Below are positions 21,448 to 32,714 of a DNA stretch of 64,000 nt, piece by piece. A program made the translations under genes and the position numbers. The stretch is taken from NCBI RefSeq assembly GCF_042453785.1, contig NC_091661.1, forward strand, positions 30,185,501-30,249,500, read 5' to 3'. Numbering within the stretch: the first letter of the stretch is position 1; every line of letters begins with the position of its first letter. The notes under the pieces were generated by a model. It saw nothing but the letters and a program-made list of their open reading frames with translations, searched no databases and had not been told where the DNA came from. Source of the stretch: Malus domestica (taxonomy: Eukaryota > Streptophyta > Magnoliopsida > Rosales > Rosaceae).

Positions 21448-23509
21448 CGGTGTGATGCTTTTCCCGGGAAAGTGACGGCTTTGAAGTTGGATCGTGAATT
21501 GGTAGAAATGGAAACGGATAGTTTAAAATTACAAAATGGGCTTTGTTAGGCCCATCATATTGACCCATTAACGCCCAATACCTTTTAATCACTTGAGTTG
21601 ATATCCAAAATATTTCAAATAACGTTTTTATTTTCTATGATTTTAAATTTTTCATACCTTTTATTTTCTAATTTTTTTAATTTTTTTTTTAAATGGACTA
21701 GCTGGTGGCTTTGCCACGACAGTTCATCGTTTGAGGCAGGAAATCATCACAGAGGCATTTCAACCCCCCTAGCTACTATTGTGATTCACCAGTGCCAGAA
21801 ATTGGGCTCAAAACTTGCTAAAGTTTTTGAGAAATAACACCATAAAATGAAGAATAATTCAATTTGTTTCCTCGTCCACCCATACTTGTAACCACACGTG
21901 GCATGCTTAGAATGCAATTATGCAAAACCTTTTTAAAAGAAAGAAAATTAAAGGCTCGTATTTCATACGGCACGTTATGATTTGATTCGTAGCGCTGGTG
22001 AATTATACAATGATGATTAGAAAAATATTAAAATATCTTATAAATTTTTTTAACTTTTGAAAAAATAAACTATCGCGACGAAGCTTCCATCTGGACCTTT
22101 TCAAGAGAAATATAACTGAAGGCAGTGGGAGACCAACTGACCAATGTGTCCACTAAGCACCGCCTGAATTGGCTTGTCAATTAAATTTGGTTAGACGGTT
22201 GAGAACATCAACCGACCTTGGCCACATGAAACCAATATATGAAATTATGAATACAAAGATAAGATAAAAAATACTAAAAAGAATTAGAACTTTTCAAAGA
22301 GGCACCATTAATATGAGATCAGCTGAGTAATTGATAGTTGTTGTTTCCTACCGTCAAAGGAGGAAGATGATTTGTATGAAACGGAGATGTTACAACTAAA
22401 ATTACTTGTCGTTTCGAGGGGACGACATACTCTTTGTATGGTTTTGGCAGTACTAGATAAGCAAGTCATCGATCCAAATCAGGCGTGGCTACCGTTCCAA
22501 GGCTTTTATGCCGTTGGTCAAGGGTTATTTAAGATAGGAGAATGAAGTTAAAGCCGGCTTTTGCCTAAAGCAAGTAGCATACTCTGGTTTTAGTGCACGT
22601 GTAATCGCACTTCTAGACTATCTTTTAGTGGTTTGTATTGTATAAATTGAAATGCTATCGAACCTCGAGCATCTTCTTTTTTATTTGAAAATGAAAAAAG
22701 GAGTTAACTTATGACTTCAAAATCGATCCACGAGGCGGACTGCCCTTCTTACTTGGTTTGAATTATATTATGACCTATTAACGATACTCAAAAGATCTGG
22801 TATTTCAAACAACACATTCACAAGTTCATAATGCTTAACTAATAGTTTGGATAATCCAAATTCAACTCGAATCAATTGCAAATAGAATTTTTTTCAAACT
22901 TGAATGCAAAAGTGAAGCTCAATATTCTAGTTAACTTGATTAAATTCGTGTTTATCATGTTAAACATAAATTGAGTTTACTTCAACTTAATCAAGTTAAT
23001 CAAATGTCGCAAAAAAATGAAATATATTAGATTGGATTTTAGATTCACGTCTCAACCAGTTGTATGACTAACACTACATCATTGGTATGAACACGTTTTT
23101 TTGAACAACAAATAGTTTCTCCCTCAATTGGAAGTCAACTATATATTAATCCAATATTCAAATTATTGGAAATCTTACATCATCATTGTGATACATTCTT
23201 ATCCCATATTAGTATACTTTTTCCTTTTTTTAAGGGATTAAGGTCAATATCAAATAGGTCTATTTGGTGGGCTGGATGAAATATGATTGGATCAAGAGAC
23301 ATGTAAGACAAGATTTGTAACACATGCATAAAGATATGTTAGATAACTCATTTTATTGTGAATTTGTAACATATCATGTCAAGTCTTAACCATCTCATAT
23401 TTTTGACACAACAAACAAGAAAATGAACGCAAGCCCATTTTAATTAATCACGACCTATTCAACCAGCCACCAAACATGCCCATAAAGATAAAGGAAAATT
23501 AATGAAAAT

Positions 23510-23648
23510 GGCTTGAAAACTTTGAGTTTTAATGATAAGGACAAAATAAAGTGTAAAGTGAATAGTAACAGGATTGACTTTTTAGTGTAAAAATGTGGTT
23601 TTTCGTTAAAGTGAACGGTACCGGGTGCTTTTCGTTAAAGTTCCCTAA
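23510..23648 (+). repeat. Dispersed repeat E, copy 2
   Basis: Reads from AAAATGGCTTGAAAACTTTG to GCTTTTCGTTAAAGTTCCC. It is the reverse complement of the repeat at 1060-1215 with modest divergence. Its core is AAAAATGTGGTTTTTCGTT. Non-coding. Confidence 0.6.
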
Positions 23649-23799
23649 AGATAATGGAGTTGAAATCTTCTATACCTGTTTTGTGTATGGCCTTTTTATG
23701 GCTCCTATTATTTATTGACATGTTTTAAGTTTATGAAAACATAGTTAATGAGGATTAAGTTTATAAGTGCATATCAATCAATAATCAAGCCACAACCAC

Positions 23800-23880
23800 C
23801 CCATCGTGTCCTAGTGATTATGACGAATTTCAAACCTATATTTTATATGACACATTCTGAGTTCGGATCATAATAAAATC
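23800..23880 (+). mobile_element. Decayed SINE-like fragment
   Basis: GTGTCCTAGTGATTATGACG recalls box A of the element at 905-1015, and GAGTTCGGATCA recalls box B. Both are degenerate, so this is an old remnant. A third weak copy is near 21960-22050. Confidence 0.25.
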
Positions 23881-25399
23881 ACTAAAAAAAACTCACACAA
23901 AATAAGTACAGAATATTTAAACGCTGCTATTAAGAAAAGCAAAGGTGATGTCGGAAGCAATATACAATATGCTCGACAGATAAAAAGTTTTTTTTATCTT
24001 ATTTCCGACCTCTGTCGAGAAGTTGGGTCAAGTAGAAAGTAGGTCCCCATTTTTTTTTCCTGTCAAATTTTGACAGGTATTGGTACACTCCAATTTAAAC
24101 ACTCCCATTGACGGCCGAACCAACAAGGAAAGTGGAGCTCTTAATCTCTTGGAAATGAAAATTTGGATTGGAAATTGGAAAAGATCATACGTATTAATTG
24201 TAAAGGTAAGTGCATGAGCCACTAAGGTTGCGTTTTAATATTGGGGTCTAGGGTTTCAATACATGTTGCATATTCCTGCTTTTTATATCTTTTTCGTCAC
24301 TTGATGATTGAGATAAACAAAAAATAAAGTTGTCAACAATCACATAGTCGTTGAGCTAAGGACCAAACCCTAGTTATTGTCGTTATACATATAATTCTTT
24401 TCTACATCTCTCATCACGTAGCAAGTAATAAGAGAGATATGTGATAGTTTCGTCCAAGTTTCTTCTCAAAGATGGGGCATTTGGGACGATGGCACGACCC
24501 TCCACACGTCGAGCAATGGCATTACCAAACAAAATGGACGAAACGCGGTAACTTCAAGAGGCAACAACGCACACACACGACACGATATGGAAATTAGGTC
24601 AAATTATATGCATGGTTGGGTTGAGTCAGCACCACGATACCCACAGTTTGGGGTATGACCTCTATACAATAGGTGGCTTCAGAATATTGGATGTGAATCT
24701 GAATAGCTATACTTTATTTCATGTCAGAGACTTTTGAATAATTGAATCACACATAAACCCTATTCATTCGAAGAGGACGTTATCAAAATTCAAAACTCTT
24801 CAGATTCAAGGAGTCATGTATATAATCATACTTGTTATTTATCCAAGGGACCATTTATCTATTTATGGCGGACGATATTGCTTACTCGACCAGTGAAGAA
24901 TGTATTTCGGGACCAAATTGGTCTTAGGATCATTTGAACTTTAAGAAATATACATGTGAATGTTTTTCGATGATCATTTGAATGTTTAGTATGAGTCTTT
25001 TTTGGTATGCACAACATAGTTCGGTGACAACAACAAACGTATCAAGTGTTCTGTGAAAATATGCTTCAATGAATAAACTGAAGAAAAAAACTGCGCACTG
25101 CGTACTTCTCACTTTGTTTCTATTAAAAAAAATTAGAGATTTAATAATGAGACTAACAATGTTCGAATACTAAATCAGCCTCTGAATTCGACTAGACTAA
25201 GTTGAGAGAAATAGTTCAATCCAGGGCACAATGAGATTAAAGAAAAATACCATGAACGCGGCCTTTTTCAATGTTTTTTATCTGAGATTATATTGTGGTG
25301 GAGTATTGTATACAAACTTTTGACGCGTGGGAATGCGTGACAAATGTTCTACCTACCAAACACAAGCTCCTCGATCCTTCGTCTTCGATCAACATAAAC

Positions 25400-25598
25400 G
25401 GAAGAGGATCCTCTCCTGAGCTCAGGATGAGGATCCTCCTAACCACGAAATTTAGACCGTTCAAATTTAATTTAACGATTGTAATTATTATAATTTTTAG
25501 AGAATCCTTCTATTTGGAGTCGTTGGATTAAATTTGAATGGTCCGGATTTTGTGATAAGGAGGATTCCCATCCTGAGCTCAGCAGATGATCCTCTTCC
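25400..25598. mobile_element. Family A MITE with 9-base target duplication
   Basis: Element ends are GGAAGAGGATC and GATCCTCTTCC, perfect inverted repeats. Directly outside lie identical 9-mers AACATAAAC at 25391-25399 and 25599-25607. A 9-base duplication is the hallmark of Mutator-like transposition. The interior is a long palindrome (CGTTCAAATTTAATTTAACG mirrored by CGTTGGATTAAATTTGAA). No coding capacity, so it must have been mobilised in trans. Confidence 0.8.
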
Positions 25599-27423
25599 AA
25601 CATAAACTAAACCTAAATCTTGACTTTTTCGAGTGTCAATCGAGTTACTTAACGGATAAATAGGTTTAGAGGAAGATAAAGTGCCCTCCAACTAAAATAA
25701 ACATCATGGCTTCGAAGGAAAAGTAACCAATCAATCCCTCATTAGTAAAAACACAATCACTTACGTTTACTGTGAAGCAACTCGACAACGTAGTAAACGA
25801 CGAAATGCTTTGGCAAATTAAAAATAAGTGCAAATTCGGAGATTCTTTTTCTTGTAAATTGTATATGGGTGTGTTATCGTCAACAAAGATATAAACGTTC
25901 ACTGATGTACAGTTAAGCTCCTCCCATAATGTTTCACGCATAAAATGTATAAATTAAATTTAAAGAGTCCTACCAAACATTCTCTCTTAATTTTCCTCAC
26001 AAATGTAAATTTTATACAATAGATGTAACACACGTCAATGAACAAATGTCTAAAGTTAAAAGTCTTCCGTAATGTTGGTCCTCCTCAGTCTTCATCGTGT
26101 TCCATGCACCGTCAAAAGTAACATTTTATAATAAAGTCGGTGAAAGTGATAGCATTAGGCCATGGGTGCTATATTCCATGAACAAACTTCATCTTTTGAC
26201 CTAATGAAAAAAGATAGTTACCATCCTCATTTAATTTGGGTAACAATCCTCTTAAGATATATGTCCTTCGGATCTGCCGACCAAGTTATCTTGACCGTCA
26301 CATTCAAATCTTGCAGTTGGAGATCTTTCTTTCCTTTCCTCTTTCTTTTCCTTCCTCTTCTCATGTGTAGATTTTCCTTTCTCTTCCTCTTCCTCTTCGG
26401 CAGAGAAGAACTCTTGGGTCATACATATTGGGAATACATATTTGAGAAAAACCAAGCGATTCCGAACAAACGGATAAAAATGGGCATGTTAAACTGTCAC
26501 CATCAGTGGTAGCGAGAGAAAGACGAGCATGTTGGTCGCAACGACGAGGGTTAGGTCATCTCCAATCAAATAAGGTCAAATGGTCATGTTTAACAATATA
26601 GTCATGTAAGAATTATATTTTAATGAACGCCATTCATATTTTATATCATCTCTAACTGAGGGGGCCAAAGGATCATAGGCCAAACATAGCTTTTTGACAA
26701 AAAACTTATCTCTAACCAAGAAGGTCAAAGAGTCATATGCTAAACATAACCCCCTCAATAATTTATTATTTTAATTGAATTAATATGGTTAATTAAATTA
26801 AACTACTATATGAAAATAAGATTTTCGAACATATTTTAAATGTCACTTACTACAATAACGTAGAAAGCGTAATATTATTGCACCTGCCACAAAATTAAGC
26901 TTGACATTGTGACATTGGAGGGCTAGCTGGCTAGAAATGGCCGACCAGCTAGCCTGATTTGAGGACTTTGGCCCAGTAGGGCCCATAAGCTATTTGACCT
27001 AACTCTCGGTCGAAGACGATTTTCGTGTTATTCCAAGTTCTTTTTAACCTTATAATCATTTGGACGGATCGGTTGCAAATGGCCTTACAAGGTCTGCACT
27101 GATTGCGAGTGGAAAAGATCATTACCCAAGGATCCGGAGTTAATTGGTCATAAGAGGATCCTTGCCCACTCAATTTAGGGTTTAAGGTTTGAATTCAATG
27201 ACAAAATGGTGGTCGCACGTCATAGTATGTAAGTGGAACAAAATACAAATCCCCATAGAAAATATACACATGTCCTCCTCTTTCTTCATTGCAAAGACTC
27301 TCTGGCTGCCCAGAAAATTGGCAAAAACATACATACATACAAATGCATGTAACACAAAATTGATCACCGAAAACCCATTTAATTTAATTTATCTATCATT
27401 TTTTCTACACTGAAAATTTTGAT

Positions 27424-29622
27424 CTAGTTAGAAGCCCTTGTATTGTATGCTTTGATTCTTCTATTGATCTCCTTGTCCAACTCATCTAGTCCTCCCACTT
27501 CTTCGAGTTCCTGCGACCCCAAATCACACGATATGTAAAAAGCAGACTTGAAATTAGATAAATCATTTTGTTTCTCCCTCTGCACTCAAGTTCGAGATTA
27601 AAATATCGCTTGCTCGAAAAAAAAAAAAAATCCTGCAATTAAAACAAAATTTTCAAGGCAGAAAAAATTGATGACTAACCTTAGGTCCAAGAAACAACCC
27701 ATATGGGACACCCTCGAATTTCTCTGAGTGGTGGAGCTGAGGCCAAAACATCCAAATCAAAACCAAATCTTTGACAGTTAGATTCAGTCGAACAGAAATT
27801 CATACTTAAATGCCTAATCTTGTTTCTAATCAATAATAATGGAGCTAATTCATATGATAAGTATTATTTTATAGTGTCTTGTTTGTGTGGTGATGGAATG
27901 AGATCCTCTCCAGATCTTATTGTCGGATTTCAAGAACCAAGAAATCCAGACCACTTACTCCTTAATTCATTCAGTCATTCCATTGGCTCACCTAACACAA
28001 ATCAAGAGTTCTAATCTCTTTTTAACACAAACCAAGAGTCCAAATTTCGTAATTCTTAAACTTCGTAGAAGATTCAAATTATGCGGTGATTGTTTACCTG
28101 ATGAGCTGCAGCAACCTTTCTCAAATAGGGCACGTTGGCTATGGGCCCCACTGGGAATCTTTTATGCACGAGACCATCGTGGACAAACATATACGCCATG
28201 CCGAACACCGTAATTCCAAGGCCCTATTATTCCAAGTCAATATATCAACAACAAAAAATAGATTAATTAATTAATTATGATTAAAGTCGTTAATTAAACA
28301 GTAAACACAGTGAGAGGGACTTACAGCACCAAAACAAAGACCAGGAACCAGGCCTTTGTGGAAGAAACCGTAATTAAGGAGGGCGATTGCCGGAACCGCG
28401 TTGATTATCGCAAACACATCGTTGAGCTCGAACGGACCTTCTCTAGGCCGGTGGTGCGACTGCAATTAACGTTCGTCCCACGAGTTAAATTAGTTTAAAT
28501 AGAATATCGCTCATATTAAGTAAAAATCCAATCTTGGCATGTTCCTCTCATTAATTGCTGGGTTTCTAACGAATGAAAAGCAGCAAAGAAAATCAAAAAT
28601 CAAGATTTTGTTGGCATCGAAGAGAGAACAAACCTCGTGCATATGCCATAAGGAAGCGTGCCAGAGAGCTTTATGTGCCCATCTTGCCCAAAACTCCATT
28701 CCCACCTACAAACATAAAAAAACCGAATTCTACTCGGCTTGAATTCCTCTTTCATACCCAATTTGGAACTTAGCTTTTGTCAGAAGCACTTCTGCTTATA
28801 AGCGTTTTTGATTAAAAAAATACTTTTAGCTTTTTTCAGAAGCACTTCTGCTTATAAGCGTTTTTGATTAAAAAAATACTTTTGATGCAAGTGATTTTCA
28901 TCGGAAATCTAAATGCTTTCGCATGTTAAGCTTTTGGTTGTCAGAAAGCGCTTTCGATTCTAACAGAAGCAGTCCCGAACAAGCACAAAAATAGTATAGA
29001 ATATTGCTTTTGCTAAAAAAGAAGTGGTGATTGAACTTACAGCAGCACCAACAGATAGAGCAAATGTACCCAGCATTTCAGACATAGGCACATTCCCACC
29101 CTACAAACAGAAACACCCAACTCAAAAACTCAATCAAATAAATAATAATAATAATAATAATAATCTGTGATTTTTTTGTGGGTTTTCGAGAGCTGAGAAA
29201 AGCTTGGAAATTTAAAGATTTACCTCCATTTGCCAGTAAAATCTGTAGTAAACAGCCATGACAGCCATGGAAGTAATCCCAAAGCTGGACATCACGGCAG
29301 CGACAAGGTAAGTGAACCTCTCCGACTTCTTCCTCGACAGCCTCTCCGCCACGCGAACCGACGGAATTACGATTGGGATCTGAGAATCATCGGCTTCCGG
29401 GGCTTTTCCGGCGGAATTGTCGAGGTGGGTTACCTGTTTTTGGCCCTCCATCACTACATAGACGGTGAAACAGAGTTTCCGGCGAGTCCTGTGGAGTGCC
29501 GACTTCTGGTGGCGGAGATTTGGGAAGAAGACGGTGGCGGGGTTGGGTTTTGGAATGACGTAGGAGGACTGGATTAGGCGGAAGGGGGTGGGGGTTGTGG
29601 CGGCGAAGAGTCCGACCGCCAT
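27424..29622 (-). CDS. BCH: Beta-carotene 3-hydroxylase, chloroplastic
   Basis: Seven exons (high to low): 29622-29224, 29100-29041, 28705-28634, 28459-28325, 28223-28098, 27736-27680, 27510-27424; 311 residues. The first 55 or so residues form a plastid transit peptide. Several membrane segments follow, starting at FTYLVAAVMSSFGITSMAV. The di-iron histidine clusters are all present: HKALWH (164-169), HMHESHH (174-180), HDGLVH (237-242) and HQLHH (263-267). The enzyme hydroxylates both beta rings of beta-carotene to give zeaxanthin in plastid membranes. Exon number and phases look normal for the plant family. Intron 2 carries a MITE with a tandem duplication. The last residues NTRASN are not conserved, as is usual. 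Confidence 0.96.
28762..28995. mobile_element. MITE with internal tandem duplication in BCH intron 2
   Basis: An inverted-repeat element whose left part reads TCAGAAGCACTTCTGCTTAT and whose right part ends AGAAGCAGTCCCGAACAAGC. A block of about 54 bases containing TATAAGCGTTTTTGATTAAA occurs twice in a row (about 28780-28880). It lies wholly in the intron between exons 2 and 3 of the carotene hydroxylase. Confidence 0.6.
29143..29163. repeat. (AAT)n microsatellite
   Basis: Seven or so AAT/ATA triplets in a row inside the first BCH intron. Likely length-variable. Confidence 0.8.
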
Positions 29623-30724
29623 GGAAGTATGCTTGTTGGTGAGGTTGAAAGTTGAGATAGAGAGAGAGATTTGAGCTGAAGGTGAGTGGAGTTGGGGTGA
29701 ACAAAGACCACAACTTTCTGTCCCTCAAAATCTCTTGAGGCGCAGACCAAAACGCCTTTAAAATACTACTCGGATGGACAAAAGCACAAAAACTTTAAAA
29801 TTTGATGCCATTGATTGTCAACAAAATTACAGCTAAGCCATTCACACTTCTCTTTTCACACTCCTCTCCTCTTATTTAAATATTTCGATGGATGGCTTTT
29901 GAGGTAAAATGATCTCGTAAATTATCATAACTTTTCAAGATTTAGAATTGATAATATCTGTTCATAGGATTGGCCATCGTCAATTATTTTAGTTATTTTG
30001 TGAAAAAATTTCGTTAAATTGAAAAAATTACTAGTTTAAGATTGACAAAAATGCTCTCAATTTAACAAAGATTTCTCATAGAAGAATTGAAATGATTGAC
30101 GGTGAACAACCTTGGAGACTATTTCAATCGATTTTAAATTTTAAAGATCAAAATGAAGAGTTACACTAATCTCAAAAACTATTTTAAATAAAAAAAACCT
30201 TTGTTAGATATTAGATAGAAAACGGCACAATACAAGATCGTGTTTGGGAAGTGCATTTTGATAACTGAAATTTTTTTTAGAGAAAATATTTTTGTGTTCT
30301 AAAAACACATGAAATGGGTCCAAATAAAGTACTAGTTATGTGCTTCATAAAAAAAAACTTCCCAGTATATTTTTAAAGATTAACTTTCTTTTTTACTAAA
30401 AATTAATTTTAAAAACGTTTTCAATTATTTAAAATTACTTTTTAAACGAGCCTACATTAACACATAAAAAACAATACGTGGCAATAATTTCATCGCAAGG
30501 ATTGCGAAGGAGACGACAGCGAATCACAACAGCATGTTGCAACAAACGACACCTGGACTTTGGCTTTTTTTCGGGTACCAGTTTACTATCTGTTACATAT
30601 CGCCACGTAGCAGTTTACGTATTCACTCACTAACGAGTCGATAACTTTTCGGGATGTTAATTGGCGGGAACAGCTCCACAGGTAGGTAGGTAGGCGTCGT
30701 GGCAAATTCTTGGTCCAGAAGATC

Positions 30725-30922
30725 GGATTTGGATCCTCTCCTGAGCTAATGGAGAGGATCCTCCTGATCAGTTATCATGGGCTGTTGGATTTTTATTCAA
30801 CAGTTACAAATAAAGGATCCTTTTAAAGTTGTAATAATTATAGCCGTTGGATTTTTATCCAACGGCTCATGATAACTGGTCAGAAGGATCCTCTCCATTA
30901 GCTTAGGAGAGAATCCAAATCC
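30725..30922. mobile_element. Family A MITE, copy 3
   Basis: Ends GGATTTGGATCCTCTCCTG and GAGAGAATCCAAATCC are inverted repeats. Flanks are CAGAAGATC (30716-30724) and CAGAAGACC (30923-30931), a 9-base target duplication with one mismatch. The interior palindrome contains GTTGGATTTTTATTCAAC. Non-coding. Confidence 0.75.
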
Positions 30923-30931
30923 CAGAAGACC

Positions 30932-31149
30932 GACCTAGCATCATCTCTGGATTCATGAGAATTATAGATAATCGTGAATCGTGTTTTTTAATCATATATC
31001 ATACGATTAGTTTTTGTTAATTACTATTTATGTTTATTTTTAAATAAAAATATTTAAAATAATTTCTGATCGTATAAAATACAATGAACGGACACGATTT
31101 ACAGATTTTCAGAATCTTCACAACTAGAATCCGGCGAGCATCCAAACTC
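30932..31149. mobile_element. Family B MITE next to the family A copy
   Basis: Between CAGAAGACC at 30923-30931 and another CAGAAGACC at 31150-31158. The ends contain TCTCTGGATTC and GAATCCGGCGAGC as degenerate inverted repeats. The AT-rich centre has ATCATATATCATACGAT and ATCGTATAAAATACAATG. The flanks suggest family B also makes 9-base duplications. Confidence 0.6.
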
Positions 31150-31947
31150 CAGAAGACCGAAACGTAGTACAATCTGTGGGCCATTCCGGTTTCAACCGGG
31201 GTTTAGTAAAGGACTATTAATAATGGCAGTCAACGGTCTTTAATTTGTTTTGTCCATAATATTACGAGGAAGCAAATAAAAGTGCATGATATTTTTGGTT
31301 GAAAAAGATACTTTGTTTATGAAGCCCTAAACAAAGAATTAATCCGAACGAATTGAGCCCAAAAAGCCCAAAGAGAATTGGTTTTCAAGTATTTCACTTG
31401 GTAAACAGTGATATTCACACTCTCGTTTTTTATTATGCATATTTTTACTTGTTTATGTTCATTAATTACTAATGATTTGTTTAATTCAAGAGAATTGTTA
31501 TTAGCACTCTAAAAATCTCATTCTACACTCCAAACTTTCTATATTAGGAAAGAAAAATACACTTGTGAGAAGTGTACAATGAGATTTTTAGAATGTCAAT
31601 AACACTTTCCTAATGGTGGAAAAGAATTCATAAGGAAAAAAGGAGAATGTGAAGATGCGGGTTCTTGTGATGACGCTTGAACTCGCACTGAAAACGAAAG
31701 GGGAACAAACAGAGGAGGATCCACCTTAGGGCAAGGTGTATCAGTTGACCCAGCTCAGCTTAGAAAATCCCTCATGAAAAAGTTGGGTCTTGCCCTTTAA
31801 AAGTATAAGATGCCCTTAAAAGTTGTCATCTAGATGCTCGATGAATTGACTTTATGAGCACGGGGTAGGATAGCTGCTAACCTCATGTCTTTGTATGTGT
31901 TGCTATGGGTATATGTCAATAGGCTCACTAGGCATATGTTGTCGTTT

Positions 31948-32013
31948 GTCGACATGCTCGCTCAAAAGCTATTGACATAAGTCAACATGCTCACTTGAAA
32001 GTTGTTGGCATAC
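31948..32013. repeat. Two tandem 33-base units
   Basis: Unit 1 (31948-31980) begins GTCGACATGCTCGCTC, unit 2 (31981-32013) begins GTCAACATGCTCACTT. They share about three quarters of their bases. The surrounding 31640-32270 could not be assigned. Confidence 0.55.
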
Positions 32014-32714
32014 ATCGACAAACATGCAATATAACTTCGCAAATACCATCATACCCACCAAAACTCGATGAAATACCAATTTGCAAGCTACTTCGTCTAG
32101 ATCATATTTCTTGGATACTCTATTGGGTGCAAAGGGATGCCCAACTTGTGGCTGCCCGCTTCTTTGAAATACGCCAAACCGTCTCACGGATCTAACACCC
32201 ATCGTGCGCAAGTGCTTGGTTGCTTTGCTTTGTGCGGTAAGTTTTGTGTGGCCCATACTCAAAAGGAAAGCTGAACTTTCCTTGCACGTAATGGTTTAAT
32301 TTGTTTACGTAAATGGAGTTATTACCTTTAATTCCAGGTGGTAATTAATTCGTATCCGCTCTTTATTCTTTATTAGCCTCTTGCTACATACTTACGTGTC
32401 TAGCAATTAACTTTTTTTCTTTCTTATTTTTCCCCCTTTTTTAACTTATTTTAGATGTTAATTTTTTATTAAACTAAATTTTGAAAAATAATGAACGTAA
32501 CCATCCATATTCTTATTATGTAGGTTTTTTTTGTGATTTTTATTTTTTATTTTTCAAATCTTAGTAAAAGAAGGGTGAGAAGTTTCACCATTTTAACCTT
32601 TCCTTTTATATATAGAGGTTTAGATATCCTACCCATGTATAGGAGTCCAGTGCACCCTTATAACTTCTTCCTAAGCTCTACAACATTATTCTACAATTCC
32701 TCAATCTTCAGACA

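Larger units (their letters stand above)
21448..27423. other. Six-kilobase gene-free spacer
   Basis: No exon set with a recognisable protein could be found on either strand; the longest open frames (about 116 codons near 26162) look random. It contains SINE-like remnants (about 21960-22050 and 23800-23880), repeat E (23510-23648) and a clean family A MITE (25400-25598). The rest is AT-rich unassigned sequence. The left 300 bases should include the MurC-like promoter. Confidence 0.6.
29623..32714. other. Spacer between BCH and the polygalacturonase-like gene
   Basis: No gene recognised. It contains the BCH promoter side, a decayed Tourist-like copy at about 30238-30455, a tandem pair of Mutator-like MITEs (30725-31149) and an unassigned stretch at 31640-32270 with a 33-base tandem repeat. 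The right end holds the leader of the next gene. Confidence 0.6.

Noticed and set aside
22030-22038. Evening element AAAATATCT upstream of the MurC-like gene
   Set aside because: A single match in AT-rich DNA almost 600 bases from the start codon; expected by chance.
26162-26512. 116-codon open frame in the large spacer
   Set aside because: It crosses a CT-rich tract that gives Phe/Leu runs. There are no splice partners and no recognisable domain.
31948-32013. Start of a satellite array
   Set aside because: Only two units are present, and they are not continued.
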